Part shown: positions 46,097 through 55,293 of the stretch, piece by piece
Position numbering within the stretch: the stretch's first letter is position 1
How the letters are laid out: the number at the start of each line of letters is the position of its first letter
NCBI GenBank assembly: GCA_030550455.1
Contig: JAUQPH010000003.1
Span: 121,080-185,079 of the forward strand
From: Thermoproteota archaeon
GTDB taxonomy: Archaea; Thermoproteota; Thermoprotei_A; Sulfolobales; NBVN01
Direction: 5' to 3'
Length of the DNA: 64,000 bases
The notes under the pieces: generated by a model
Databases searched by the model: none
The model's input: only the letters and a program-made list of their open reading frames with translations
Told to the model about the DNA's origin: nothing
Translations under genes and position numbers: made by a program

Positions 46097-46398
46097 AAGT
46101 TGTTTTCTAATTTTTAAGAAACGTCTATGTGTTTAAAGAGCTTAACGTCAAAATAAGCTCCACGGACTAAGTTTGGAGCACGCCAGTACTCGACTCACGG
46201 AAGAGAGTCTTATGAACCATGAGAGTCGAGGAAGCGAACACCCAAGGTCTAAGCCGAGAAGGTGTGTGGAGAGTTAAGCAGTTAGGAAATAAGGTCTGTT
46301 CAAGGCATCAGCATTATTAAGCTACTTACCGTCTCAAAATACTTAAAGAAGAAACAAATGGAAATATATCCTGCGTTAGTTAAGTACTATGGTGGACT
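46097..46398. other. Intergenic region with an inverted repeat
   Basis: CTCGACTC at 46189-46196 pairs perfectly with GAGTCGAG at 46223-46230 (8 bp, 26-nt loop). No T-run follows. It could belong to a small RNA or a regulator site. Nothing else recognised; the right end is AT-rich and contains the promoter of the TrkA-like gene. Confidence 0.4.
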
Positions 46399-47034
46399 AT
46401 GAAGATAGTGGTAGTCGGCGTTACTGACTACACGGCGGGCCTAGTTCGGGAACTAGTTGAGCGAGGGCATCAAGTGGCCGTATTTGACGATACGAAGGAG
46501 GGAGTCGAGAAACTCGAAGCTGAACTAGACGTTACTGGAGCCGTAGTCGACCTTCTCAACTTCGATGGGCTAGAGGAATTCGGCTTTTCGAAGGCCGACG
46601 TCTTGGTTTTAGCACATCGCGATGACACCGTCAATATAGTACTAAGTATGTATGCTAAGATGGTCAATATACCTAAAACACTCGTTGTTTCTAAAAGTAG
46701 GCGGATTGCGGAAGTTTTGTCTAGGCTCAATTTAGCTTCCAGTGTTGTAACTATTGGTGACGTAATCGAGAAAAAACTTCTCTCTGCTCTTAGTGGAGTA
46801 GAACTGATCGAATTGCCTGGAGACTACGTAGTAGCGTCCCTCGACACTAGAGCCATAGTCCACCTCGTCGGGTTGACTATAGCTGATTTCCGAGATAAGT
46901 GGAGGCTTTCAGTACTTAAGTTAGTAGACAGAGACGGATCTCTTAAAGAACCCGTTGACGACTACGTTATCAAAGAAGGAGACGTTCTCGTCGTACTCGG
47001 TGAGAGGTTTAGAGTCGAGGAGCTACTTCCGTAG
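46399..47034 (+). CDS. TrkA-like potassium-channel regulator (RCK_N + RCK_C)
   Basis: 211 residues. The N-terminal Rossmann domain begins KIVVVGVTDYTAGLVRELVERG and includes ADVLVLAHRDDTVN; the C-terminal TrkA_C domain (about 130-211) ends with IKEGDVLVVLGERFRVEELL. Such proteins bind NAD(H) or ATP and gate K+ transporters. No TrkH is adjacent, but an MscS-like channel gene follows 41 bp later, pointing to an osmotic or ion-balance role. Confidence 0.85.
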   Translation: MKIVVVGVTDYTAGLVRELVERGHQVAVFDDTKEGVEKLEAELDVTGAVVDLLNFDGLEEFGFSKADVLVLAHRDDTVNIVLSMYAKMVNIPKTLVVSKSRRIAEVLSRLNLASSVVTIGDVIEKKLLSALSGVELIELPGDYVVASLDTRAIVHLVGLTIADFRDKWRLSVLKLVDRDGSLKEPVDDYVIKEGDVLVVLGERFRVEELLP

Positions 47035-47075
47035 CTTTTATTACCCGTATACAGTATTGAGGTGCTGGTGGCAGC

Positions 47076-47879
47076 TTGCCTGACGGTGTCGCAGAAATAC
47101 TGGCTAGCTGGTTACCAGTTCTCTACTTAGCTATATCTCTTGCGCTAATATACTTTGCTTACTACATAGCAAAACTATCTCTAGCTAAACTCAGACTTAG
47201 AGGGATAATAAGTAGGAAGTTCGAGGAAACAGCTAAACTTGTAGCACTCGCTGTTACCGCTGTAATAGTTCTTCCAGCAGCTATTTCGGCTCTAGTTCCA
47301 CACCCACTCGTACCTACAGTGTCTTTAACTGTATCGTTAATTGTAGTAGCGGTTGTACTCTTCTCGATTATCGGGTATGTAGCTAATTCTCTATCTTATT
47401 TAATAGTTGCTCTCACATCTACTGTAAGAGATGGTGAATACGTTAGGATCCTAGTTGACGGGAGGGAGTATGAAGGAAGGGTTCTCCTAGTCGAAGGTAA
47501 TTACATGGTGTTAAGAACAGAGCCAGGAGCATCGATAATGATCCCTTACAGCCGGTTACTTAGGTCCGTGATCATAAAGCTATCTCAACTACCTCTAGTC
47601 CTCAGAATTAAGGTAGTTAAACCTGGGGGAAGCATAGATGAAGTAGTCGAGAAAGTAGCTAATGCTATAAGAAAGTCTAGGTTAGTAAATAAGGCCAGCG
47701 TCTCGGTTAAACCTGTTGAAGTTAGTGAAGATGGGGTGGTACTGGTAGCAGAGGCAGAAGCTGTTAATCCAAAGAACATAAACGACTGCTTCGAGGATCT
47801 AGTCAAGATCCTAATGAAGGAGTTACCGTATAAGGTGTCAATCGAGGTAGTTAGTAGTAGAGGTGTTCAGACACACTAA
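47076..47879 (+). CDS. MscS-like mechanosensitive channel
   Basis: 267 residues. Three helices (about 12-32, 50-75, 82-112) lead into the MscS beta domain, with SLIVVAVVLFSIIGYVANSLSY as pore helix and VRDGEYVRILVDGREYEGRVLLVEGN then IMIPYSRLL. It is a small-type MscS without extra N-terminal helices. TTG start. Probably an operon with the TrkA-like gene. Confidence 0.8.
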   Translation: MPDGVAEILASWLPVLYLAISLALIYFAYYIAKLSLAKLRLRGIISRKFEETAKLVALAVTAVIVLPAAISALVPHPLVPTVSLTVSLIVVAVVLFSIIGYVANSLSYLIVALTSTVRDGEYVRILVDGREYEGRVLLVEGNYMVLRTEPGASIMIPYSRLLRSVIIKLSQLPLVLRIKVVKPGGSIDEVVEKVANAIRKSRLVNKASVSVKPVEVSEDGVVLVAEAEAVNPKNINDCFEDLVKILMKELPYKVSIEVVSSRGVQTH

Positions 47880-47914
47880 AGGAACTACTCAGTGTGAGGA
47901 GCAGTAACTTGACT

Positions 47915-49852
47915 TCATATTCTTTCGACTACGTCTATCCCTAGAAGCTTGAATGAGTTTTCAACTACTACCTTAGTTCCGTAGACTAGTACGAGCTTGA
48001 GGTTCCTTAGCTCTTCGTCTGGTTCTGCTATTACCGGGTCCGTATCGTACCACGAATTAAATACTTCGGCGAGCCTGTTTAAGTACGATACTAAGTCCTC
48101 CGGAGTTAGTTCTACTACTACCTTTCTAAAGACCTCCGGAAACCTAGCTATCAGTAGAGCCAACTCTTTTCTCTTCCCCACTAAACCTTCCTTACTGACT
48201 TTAGTGTAATCTAATTCCTTACCGTACTTACTCAAGATGCCGTTGGCCCGCGCTAGAGTATACTGAAGATACGTGGCCGTCCCTGACTTAACCTCTACCG
48301 CTTGCTCTGGGTCAAAAACCAGGGTTTTCTTCGGAGATACAGAGAGCATGACGTACTTTAGTGCTGACCTAGCGATCTTAAGTAGTAATTCTTCAGACAG
48401 GCTTACTCCTCGGCTTTCAGCTAGCTCTCGGGTTTTCGCTACAAGCAAGTCTAAAACTTCATCGACTGTTACATACCTAGCTCTTCTCCCACTCATCGAG
48501 AGACCTTTAACGTTCACTATTTCGTACGCATAGTGAACTAAGGACTTAGCCTCGCGTACATACCCTAGAGCATATAGAGCCAGCCTCAGTTGCGCTTGTG
48601 GTAAGGTCTGCTCGATAGCTATTACGTTATATACCATGTCAGCTCCCGATTCTGCGAACTTCTTTATTGCGTACGCTATATCTCTAGTCGTATAGAGAGT
48701 AGTTCCATCGGACCTAGCAAGGATTAGTGGTGGTACTTCGAGGTTTTCGGGTATCGCTAAAGCTCTCCTCACTTCTGGATCTCTCGCAAGCCTACCTAAA
48801 TCTAAAGCTGGAGCGTTTTTGTAATAAATGAAGAAGTCTGAGCTTTGAGCTCTCCTTACTACTTCACTAACTAGTCCTGACCTAACCAGTTCGCTCTCGT
48901 AATCCCACTTATCGAAGGAAATCCCGAGTTTTGTTAGAGTCTCCCGAATTCCAGAGATCACTCTATCAACGACTTCTCTATGAGCGTCCGCTATAGAGGG
49001 TTCTCCTCTTTCTAGAGCTTGCGCTATACTTCTCACCTCTTGCTCCAGGTCTTCAGAAGACTCGGTGAACTCCATAAGCTTATCTACTAGCTCCGGTGCC
49101 TTCCTCCTTATCCTCAGGAGGTCGGACATAAGTGAGTCGATTTCCTTCCTGGCTTCGAGTGCTTCGTTTTCCACAAGACTCGCTGCTTTCTTCTTTAGCT
49201 TAACTATGTCTGAGATGATAGAGGTAGCAGCATATAGAAGCCCTAAGAAGTGGTCGTCCTTCATCTCTGGGGGGTGCTTGGGCCTCCCGATCTTAGTGTA
49301 TCCGTAAACTAAATAAGCTACCTGAAGCCCTAAGTCGTTTACATAGTATCTTCTCTCGACATGATCACCCGAAAGCTCGTGTGCTCTCGCAATAAAATCT
49401 CCTAGCACCGCGTTCCTTCCAGACCCTATATGAAGCGGGTGGACGGGGTTAGCCGACACAAACTCTACGACTACGCGCAAAGGCCTCTCTCTTCTAGTTA
49501 TGCCGTACGTACTACCGAACTTAGATAAAGCCTCAACCAACTTCTTAACTATGTAGCTGCTTTTGACCCAAACATTTAGGTAGCTACTAACACACTGAAC
49601 TCTCTCTACGCACTCGCTCTCAAGACTCTCAATCAAGCGAGCGACTTCACCGCACTTCTCTACCAACTGTCTCGAAAGTCTTGGTAGGGGTAGCGCTATA
49701 TCTCCAAAATCGGGTCTAGGTGGCTCTTGCAGTAAATTCATTATCTTATCGGGATCTGCTTCTAGACCTAGTAGTGAAACAGCTCTTGATGTAGCTATCG
49801 TGACACACTTCTTTAGATCAGTGTAAGGGTGACACACTCCTTGATACCTCAA
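47915..49852 (-). CDS. argS: Arginyl-tRNA synthetase
   Basis: 645 residues, class I. The N-terminal Add-1 domain (about 1-100) is followed by VSANPVHPLHIGSGRNAVLGD, with HIGS as the HIGH motif, then YYVNDLGLQVAYL, FAESGADMVYNVIAIEQ, the KMSKS-equivalent GLSMSGRRARYVTVDEVLD and the DALR anticodon-binding domain at the C-terminus. Transcribed alone. Confidence 0.95.
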   Translation of the reverse strand: MRYQGVCHPYTDLKKCVTIATSRAVSLLGLEADPDKIMNLLQEPPRPDFGDIALPLPRLSRQLVEKCGEVARLIESLESECVERVQCVSSYLNVWVKSSYIVKKLVEALSKFGSTYGITRRERPLRVVVEFVSANPVHPLHIGSGRNAVLGDFIARAHELSGDHVERRYYVNDLGLQVAYLVYGYTKIGRPKHPPEMKDDHFLGLLYAATSIISDIVKLKKKAASLVENEALEARKEIDSLMSDLLRIRRKAPELVDKLMEFTESSEDLEQEVRSIAQALERGEPSIADAHREVVDRVISGIRETLTKLGISFDKWDYESELVRSGLVSEVVRRAQSSDFFIYYKNAPALDLGRLARDPEVRRALAIPENLEVPPLILARSDGTTLYTTRDIAYAIKKFAESGADMVYNVIAIEQTLPQAQLRLALYALGYVREAKSLVHYAYEIVNVKGLSMSGRRARYVTVDEVLDLLVAKTRELAESRGVSLSEELLLKIARSALKYVMLSVSPKKTLVFDPEQAVEVKSGTATYLQYTLARANGILSKYGKELDYTKVSKEGLVGKRKELALLIARFPEVFRKVVVELTPEDLVSYLNRLAEVFNSWYDTDPVIAEPDEELRNLKLVLVYGTKVVVENSFKLLGIDVVERI

Positions 49853-50075
49853 GCTCTATCGCTATATGCTAGCATAAAAGTTAGTAAATACGTGAATCAG
49901 CCAGCAAGAGACCTCCGTGTCTAGAGCCAGTCTATTGTAGCACTAACCAAGCACATTAGCGAGCTAACACCGTCAGCATCAACCTGCATCTAAACATTAA
50001 ATAGCATGTCGTGTGGGCGTTCAAGCAGTAGTTCACGGATGAAAGAGTAAACACGTTAAAGAGCAAAGCTCTCTA

Positions 50076-51719
50076 CTAAAGGTATAAGTCTGTTTTAGCT
50101 AGAAACATCGCTAGAGGCTTACAGAGCAGCTTTATGAGGGAGTAGGAAATCCACACCGAAGCAGTTGCCACTATTAGGACAACCCAGTACGTCAAAGCAC
50201 CTAAACTAATGAGCTCAACTATTGTGGCTGTAACCACACTAGTGATAAGACCTGAAGTCATCACTAGTGCTAAAAGTAGCTGTGCTACCGGGTCTAGGGC
50301 AGGCACAATTCCTAGTCTGTAAACGCTTGTTGAAGGCTCGCGGTGTTTGGCTCTTTTAGTGAGTACTAGAGATAAACGAATAGTGATAAAGACAGATAAT
50401 ACTATAGCTGGAGAAGATACGAGAGGTGCTAGCGCAATCAGTGGATTGAGTCTGTATGACGCTAGAAAGCCCGTTATAGACGACAAAATCACAAAGTACA
50501 CAATTACGTATTTAGCTAGCAACGGTTTAACAAAATGGTTTAGATCGAGAAGATAGACTCTAGTAACCCAGAGATACTTAAGTTCGTTTGAAAGTAGCTC
50601 TCCAACGAAGGTTCCCAAGACCCCGGGGATCATTGAATAAGCCAATATAGCTACGTAGTCGAAAATACGAGTTCTCAATAGACTAGGTTCGTAGATAGCA
50701 AGGACGCACCTGAGAGCGTAGCCTGCTATTACGAGAGATATAAACAACGGCATATATCTTCTTAAAACTGCTCGCGGATTGTACACAGTGAACTCGAGGA
50801 CTACCTTCCTTACGGCATCAGATGTAGAAGACCAGTCGACTAAGACATCTCTTTTTAGCGACTTAGCTAGAGCTTGCCTTAGTCTAACCTCGTATGCTTC
50901 TCCTAGGGTAGTGAAGTCACTTACGTCTAGACGCCCGCCCCCTATGTAGATGACCAATACTGCGGCTGATATGGTAAACACTAAGCAGACCAAGATAGCT
51001 ATGTAACCTATTGACTCACATAGTGCTATAGCCAGTAAGTAGGGTCCTTTGACTAGGTAAGTAAGTAGTGGTGAAACTCTCGGCCAACTATCCAAGGCGG
51101 TCGCTATAGCAGAGTGAGCTACACCAATTGCTATATAAGCTACCGCTAAGCTTAGAGCAGTGTTAGAGTGTCCTGATTTTCGAACGATGCTTGAAACTAT
51201 GAAGAGAATTGGGTCAGCGAACATTATGTAGACAAAGAAGTAAAATATGGTGAACCCAAGCCAGGGAGCAGTAAACAGTATTACGATGAACAACCACGGT
51301 AAGAAGGTTACCGTGAAATAAGTGTAGAGACCGATAACCAAGCCTGCGTAAAGCTCCTTTGGCTGAAGCGGCTGATAGAGGAGGAACTCGTGGTCAGGAG
51401 TTATAACTACAAGCTTTCTCTGCTTGAAGTAGTGAGTAAGTAAGTAGCTAGTGAATAATGCCGAGAGAACGTCTCCCGCGAGATTCATTAACTCGTTCTT
51501 AGGTGGTCGAATACCCAACCAATACTCTCTCAGAGAGCTTAGTCTTCCGTGTGCTACTAGTACGAAGTTTATTGCTAACAACAACGCGATAGCGTACTGT
51601 ACTACCAATAGTAAAAGGCTTGGACTCCTGCGGGGTTTCTTAAGGTCATAAGCTCTCCATAAAGATTTTAAGTGGTTAACAAATACTACTCTAGCTACCT
51701 CTAGCGCTTTCTTCAACAT
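50076..51719 (-). CDS. ABC-type exporter membrane protein, large
   Basis: 547 residues with about twelve hydrophobic helices and a soluble loop near 265-310 (SDFTTLGEAYEVRLRQALAK). No clear family signature; it is recognised as the permease by its 29-bp overlap with the ABC ATPase gene upstream. Large archaeal ABC-2-like permeases of this kind export unknown substrates. Confidence 0.7.
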   Translation of the reverse strand: MLKKALEVARVVFVNHLKSLWRAYDLKKPRRSPSLLLLVVQYAIALLLAINFVLVAHGRLSSLREYWLGIRPPKNELMNLAGDVLSALFTSYLLTHYFKQRKLVVITPDHEFLLYQPLQPKELYAGLVIGLYTYFTVTFLPWLFIVILFTAPWLGFTIFYFFVYIMFADPILFIVSSIVRKSGHSNTALSLAVAYIAIGVAHSAIATALDSWPRVSPLLTYLVKGPYLLAIALCESIGYIAILVCLVFTISAAVLVIYIGGGRLDVSDFTTLGEAYEVRLRQALAKSLKRDVLVDWSSTSDAVRKVVLEFTVYNPRAVLRRYMPLFISLVIAGYALRCVLAIYEPSLLRTRIFDYVAILAYSMIPGVLGTFVGELLSNELKYLWVTRVYLLDLNHFVKPLLAKYVIVYFVILSSITGFLASYRLNPLIALAPLVSSPAIVLSVFITIRLSLVLTKRAKHREPSTSVYRLGIVPALDPVAQLLLALVMTSGLITSVVTATIVELISLGALTYWVVLIVATASVWISYSLIKLLCKPLAMFLAKTDLYL

Positions 51720-52512
51720 CTCTCCCCAATACCTTCATGTAGACGTCTTCAAACCTCGCTCTCTCTCCAATAACCCTAAGTACGGAGTCCATAGAACCTT
51801 CCAAAACTAGCTTGCCCTTGTTAATGATACCCACTCTAGAGCACGCGCCCTCTATGAGGGGTAACATGTGACTAGATATGAGGAATGAAACACCGAATTC
51901 TCTTGCTAAACGCAAGATTTCTCTTTTAAACGTCACTTGAGTATCTATCTCTATGTTAGTTAATGGTTCATCCATAACCACTAGCTTCGGTTTAACTATT
52001 AGGGACGCGGCTATAGCTGTTTTCTGAAGTCCTCCACGAGATAGAGCTCTTATGGGCTTTTTGACGTCATCTGACATATTCAGTATGTCTACGTAGTACC
52101 TTACGTATTCTTCTACATCGAACTTTTTGAATCCTCTAAGAGCGGCTACGTAGTACAAAAACTCTAGTGGCGTAAGGTAGCTAGGTAGGTTTGGATAGTC
52201 CGGTACGTAACCAACTCTCATAAGTGCTTCACGTCTGCTAGTCCACACATCGTAACCGTCTATAACTACTGAACCACGGTCTGGTTTGAGGAGCCCGACC
52301 ACTATTCTCAATGTAGTCGTTTTGCCCGCACCGTTAGGACCGACAAGACAGTACACCTCACCTGAGAAAACATCTATAGAGAGTCCGTCAACAGCAACGA
52401 CCTCGCCAAACCTCTTAACTAGGTCTTTAGCTACCAAAACCCTGTATTTCGCACTAATACTTCTTGTCGAAAACGGCTCTAACTCATTCATCACGTTAAT
52501 AACTACCTCCAT
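51691..52512 (-). CDS. ABC transporter ATP-binding protein with unusual signature motif
   Basis: 273 residues. Walker A VGPNGAGKTTT (about 55-65) and Walker B KLVVMDEPLTNIEID are normal. The signature reads ALSRGGLQKTAIAAS where LSGGQ is expected, so Gly-2 and Gln are changed. The H-loop SSHMLPLIE is present. Together with the permease downstream it probably forms an exporter. The TATA-like TTTAAATTA lies just upstream. Confidence 0.82.
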   Translation of the reverse strand: MEVVINVMNELEPFSTRSISAKYRVLVAKDLVKRFGEVVAVDGLSIDVFSGEVYCLVGPNGAGKTTTLRIVVGLLKPDRGSVVIDGYDVWTSRREALMRVGYVPDYPNLPSYLTPLEFLYYVAALRGFKKFDVEEYVRYYVDILNMSDDVKKPIRALSRGGLQKTAIAASLIVKPKLVVMDEPLTNIEIDTQVTFKREILRLAREFGVSFLISSHMLPLIEGACSRVGIINKGKLVLEGSMDSVLRVIGERARFEDVYMKVLGRDVEESARGS

Positions 52513-52534
52513 GGTTTAAATTATCGTATGTTAA

Positions 52535-52715
52535 CCTACACTTACGGGGTTCATCCCCTATATAGGTTCGTGCTGGTCAGTGCCATCGCTCCATTCTCTC
52601 TCCCCAGCATTGGTCTTGGGTTCTCGTCGGGCTCGGGAGCGTTTGGGGCGACCCCTAGCACTCCACACCTTGAGTACCTCGGGGAGAGCCTCGATGAGCT
52701 CTTAACCCCTTATCG
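52535..52715 (-). pseudogene. Decayed element copy D: 3' end of a transposase-like gene
   Basis: On the minus strand the sequence reads EALPEVLKVWSARGRPKRSR and onward to NAGERE, then shifts frame to GAMALTSTNLYRG ending at TCA 52551-52553. This gives the longest readable tail of the family. An in-frame stop precedes it, so only a fragment is left. The stretch 52668-52690 equals copy A exactly, in the opposite orientation. Confidence 0.6.
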
Positions 52716-52994
52716 AGCTACTTTCACACATACCCCTACGCACGTGGTACTTACAAGCGTCTCTGTCTATACGTTAACAGACTAAGAAATCTAAAACAGC
52801 TATATCAGGCTTTAGATGATTGTTGCCCAATAGAACACTCTTGAAAACAGCTACTAAGCATCTGATTAGCCTTATCGTCATTTTCGTGAAGACCGTAACC
52901 TATTGAAGAGCGTGCGATAGGATTTAATACTTAGGAAATATGAAAGTTAGTGCGTCTTAGCAGCATTCAAGTCATTTAGAACGATTTTTTAACC
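52716..52994. other. Intergenic region right of element remnant
   Basis: No gene seen. A box-like TAGATGATTG (about 52815) and CTGATTAG (about 52862) could suggest another C/D sRNA, but the internal boxes are missing and I do not call it. The right part should contain the DUF973 gene promoter (AGGATTTAATACTT near 52918-52931). Confidence 0.4.
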
Positions 52995-53657
52995 TTGATC
53001 TTTAGTATGAGTTTGGTGGTATTCACGGCTTCTCAGGCAGAGCTCAGACCTGTTAGTGCTCTTATTAAAATGAGAGATGGACTACTGCTACAGCTCATAG
53101 GCTGGGTCCTCTTAAGTATAAGCATAATGTTCATAGCTATAGGATTTATTGCGGCCATGCCAGCTAGGATCTCGCAACCTATCTCACCGAGTGTTTCAAT
53201 GTGGAGGACAGCATTAGGGTGGGTTATCGCTAGTCTAGCTTTACTCTTTATCGGAGCTATAATAGCGTTGATAGGATTCTACGCTAAGTTTGTGCCAGGC
53301 GTTGGAGAACTAGCTCGGGCTAGACCTGAGTTCAGTACAGCGTCTAGCTTGATCAAGGTGGGTTACATAGGTGGACTAGTGTTACTCGCAATCGGCGCAG
53401 TGCTACTGATAGTGATAGTTGGCGTTATACTCATCTTAGTCGGTTTAGTGTTCCTCGTAGTAGGACATATAGGTGTGGCAATCCTATGCTTTAAGCTGAA
53501 CGATGCCTACAGAAACTCTCTTTACCTAGCTGCCGGGATCATACTACTGGTGTCCATAGTTTTCCCTATTCTAGGAGTCATCTCATGGATCCTACTCTAC
53601 ATAGCCCTCGGAGACACGATTAGTAAGTTGCAGACTCCATCTGCGGTAGTAACATAA
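52995..53657 (+). CDS. DUF973-family membrane protein
   Basis: 220 residues with five or six helices. The pattern of the paired glycine-rich helices and WILLYIALGDTISKLQ near the end matches DUF973, an archaeal (mostly crenarchaeal) family without known function. TTG 52995 or ATG 53007 can start it. Transcribed alone, convergent with the BMP substrate-binding gene. Confidence 0.7.
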   Translation: MIFSMSLVVFTASQAELRPVSALIKMRDGLLLQLIGWVLLSISIMFIAIGFIAAMPARISQPISPSVSMWRTALGWVIASLALLFIGAIIALIGFYAKFVPGVGELARARPEFSTASSLIKVGYIGGLVLLAIGAVLLIVIVGVILILVGLVFLVVGHIGVAILCFKLNDAYRNSLYLAAGIILLVSIVFPILGVISWILLYIALGDTISKLQTPSAVVT

Positions 53658-53802
53658 ACTGAGAAGAGGTCTAGTCCTCACACACCTACATTTACGTATG
53701 TCACAGTAGCTGAAGAGAACGCTTTCGTTAACTCGAGCTAGAACTAGTTTTTATTAACAGTAAAAAACTTAGTCCTCAACTAGTAATGGATAGTTAGAGC
53801 GG

Positions 53803-55254
53803 TTAGCCTAGTATGCCTCTCCAGTACTTCACGTCATCCTCAGTTAGTGGTAGTGGTACTTGGACTCTACCTTCCCTTATTAACCTCTCTAGTTCCGCAA
53901 CTGCCGACCAAATCCATGAAGGTATAGAGTCCCTCATCTCCCTTACTCTTTTCTTGATTTCATCAGGTGGCATTGGAAGGACCGGCTTACCCAATATCTT
54001 CTCTGCTGCTATACCCATCTCTATGAATTCGTCTAGATCTGCTAGAGTACTCATAGATATACCCTCCATCGGCACTCCCTCGACCTCGGTTCCAATGCCT
54101 AGTAGTAGAACCCCTCCGTACTTCCTAGAAACATCCTCGAATTTTCCAGTTAAGACTAAGTAGGTTGCGTAGTACACCCCCTTATCGACTCTCTTCATCA
54201 TAGACGCAACTACGAAGCCAGGGTTTATCCAGTCTTGGTTTGCGTCAACACCTATCCAGAAAGGTGGACCAATGGTTAGTCCCTTCGGTCTCACTATTTC
54301 GTCTACGGCCTGATTTATTCCAAGTCCTAGAGGTCCAGCTATGTTGTATACCGCTATAGCACCTTTAGCATACATCTCTTTAGCTGCTAAATACCCTTTG
54401 GTTATATCGCTAAAGGTTCCCGTATATACCCAGAGGACTCTCGACTTCGGGTCTGTAGCAAGAATGTTTCCAGGAGTTCTCGACCTAGCTTCGTACTCAG
54501 CCGGGAAGTTCTTCTTAAACCACTCTATTGCCCAGTTACAACCCCACTTATACCCTATCTCGAACTTCCAGAGAACTGGTATCTCGATACCTAGAACAGC
54601 ACCTATGTGTGGGTAGTTGTAGTAGATAGCGAGGAGGCAGCCTAGTGCTCCAACTAGAGCACTCCCCTTATGCTCCTCAAACTTTATATCGAGAAGATTT
54701 GGTAGCGGATACTTGTCTGGGTACTTAGATTTTACGATATCTTGAGAGTATGTGTCTATTCCAGCAAAGTATTTATTTGGAAACTCTAGTGCGACCTCGA
54801 CAAGGGCTTCACTGAGCAGAAAGCCTACACCTACAATAAGCTTAACGTTCGGATCCATAGCGGCAGTCCTTAGGTTGGGGATATAGTCTGCCTCGGTCTT
54901 GCTGATGAATTCGAGAACCTCGACTCCGAAGTCTCTAGCGGCTTCATCAGCACCCTTAAATCCCATGTCGTTGAAGCTTAGGTCGCCCCTCCCACCTATA
55001 TCAGAAACTACGGCGATCTTGAACTTAGTAGTTGGTGGTGTTGTAACAGGTGTTGGAGTAGCAGTTACTGTCTGTGTTACAGTCCTAGTAACTGTGGTAG
55101 TTACGCCTGGACCTATAGTGCGCTCTATGGTGATAGTGGTTGGTGGCACTGTCGATGGAAGAACAGCGTACATGATCCCAGCGGTAACAGCAGCTACTAT
55201 AACGACCGTCACAAGAATAGCTATCACTGTGGAAAATCTTGGGTTGGTAGACAT
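53803..55254 (-). CDS. BMP-family ABC substrate-binding protein (nucleoside-type)
   Basis: 483 residues from ATG 55254, five bases after GGAGGT; TTG 55266 is in frame inside that site. An N-terminal membrane anchor (about 10-31) and a Thr-rich linker (to about 75, ending PTPVTTPPTT) precede the BMP domain (KIAVVSDIGGRGDLSFNDMG, then IVGVGFLLSEALVEVAL and FAGIDTYSQ). PnrA/BMP proteins bind purine nucleosides; other ligands are possible. It is followed upstream in transcription by two permease genes. Confidence 0.87.
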   Translation of the reverse strand: MSTNPRFSTVIAILVTVVIVAAVTAGIMYAVLPSTVPPTTITIERTIGPGVTTTVTRTVTQTVTATPTPVTTPPTTKFKIAVVSDIGGRGDLSFNDMGFKGADEAARDFGVEVLEFISKTEADYIPNLRTAAMDPNVKLIVGVGFLLSEALVEVALEFPNKYFAGIDTYSQDIVKSKYPDKYPLPNLLDIKFEEHKGSALVGALGCLLAIYYNYPHIGAVLGIEIPVLWKFEIGYKWGCNWAIEWFKKNFPAEYEARSRTPGNILATDPKSRVLWVYTGTFSDITKGYLAAKEMYAKGAIAVYNIAGPLGLGINQAVDEIVRPKGLTIGPPFWIGVDANQDWINPGFVVASMMKRVDKGVYYATYLVLTGKFEDVSRKYGGVLLLGIGTEVEGVPMEGISMSTLADLDEFIEMGIAAEKILGKPVLPMPPDEIKKRVREMRDSIPSWIWSAVAELERLIREGRVQVPLPLTEDDVKYWRGILG

Positions 55255-55293
55255 ATATACCTCCAAGAAACTCTGCTAGTGTGATTAAAAAGC

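Noticed and set aside
52528-52785. 85-codon plus-strand frame
   Set aside because: It lies antisense to the decayed element copy, which has recognisable homology on the minus strand.
52810-52870. Second C/D box sRNA in the gap after the ABC exporter
   Set aside because: Outer box-like sequences are present, but D' and C' are missing or poor, and the spacing is irregular.
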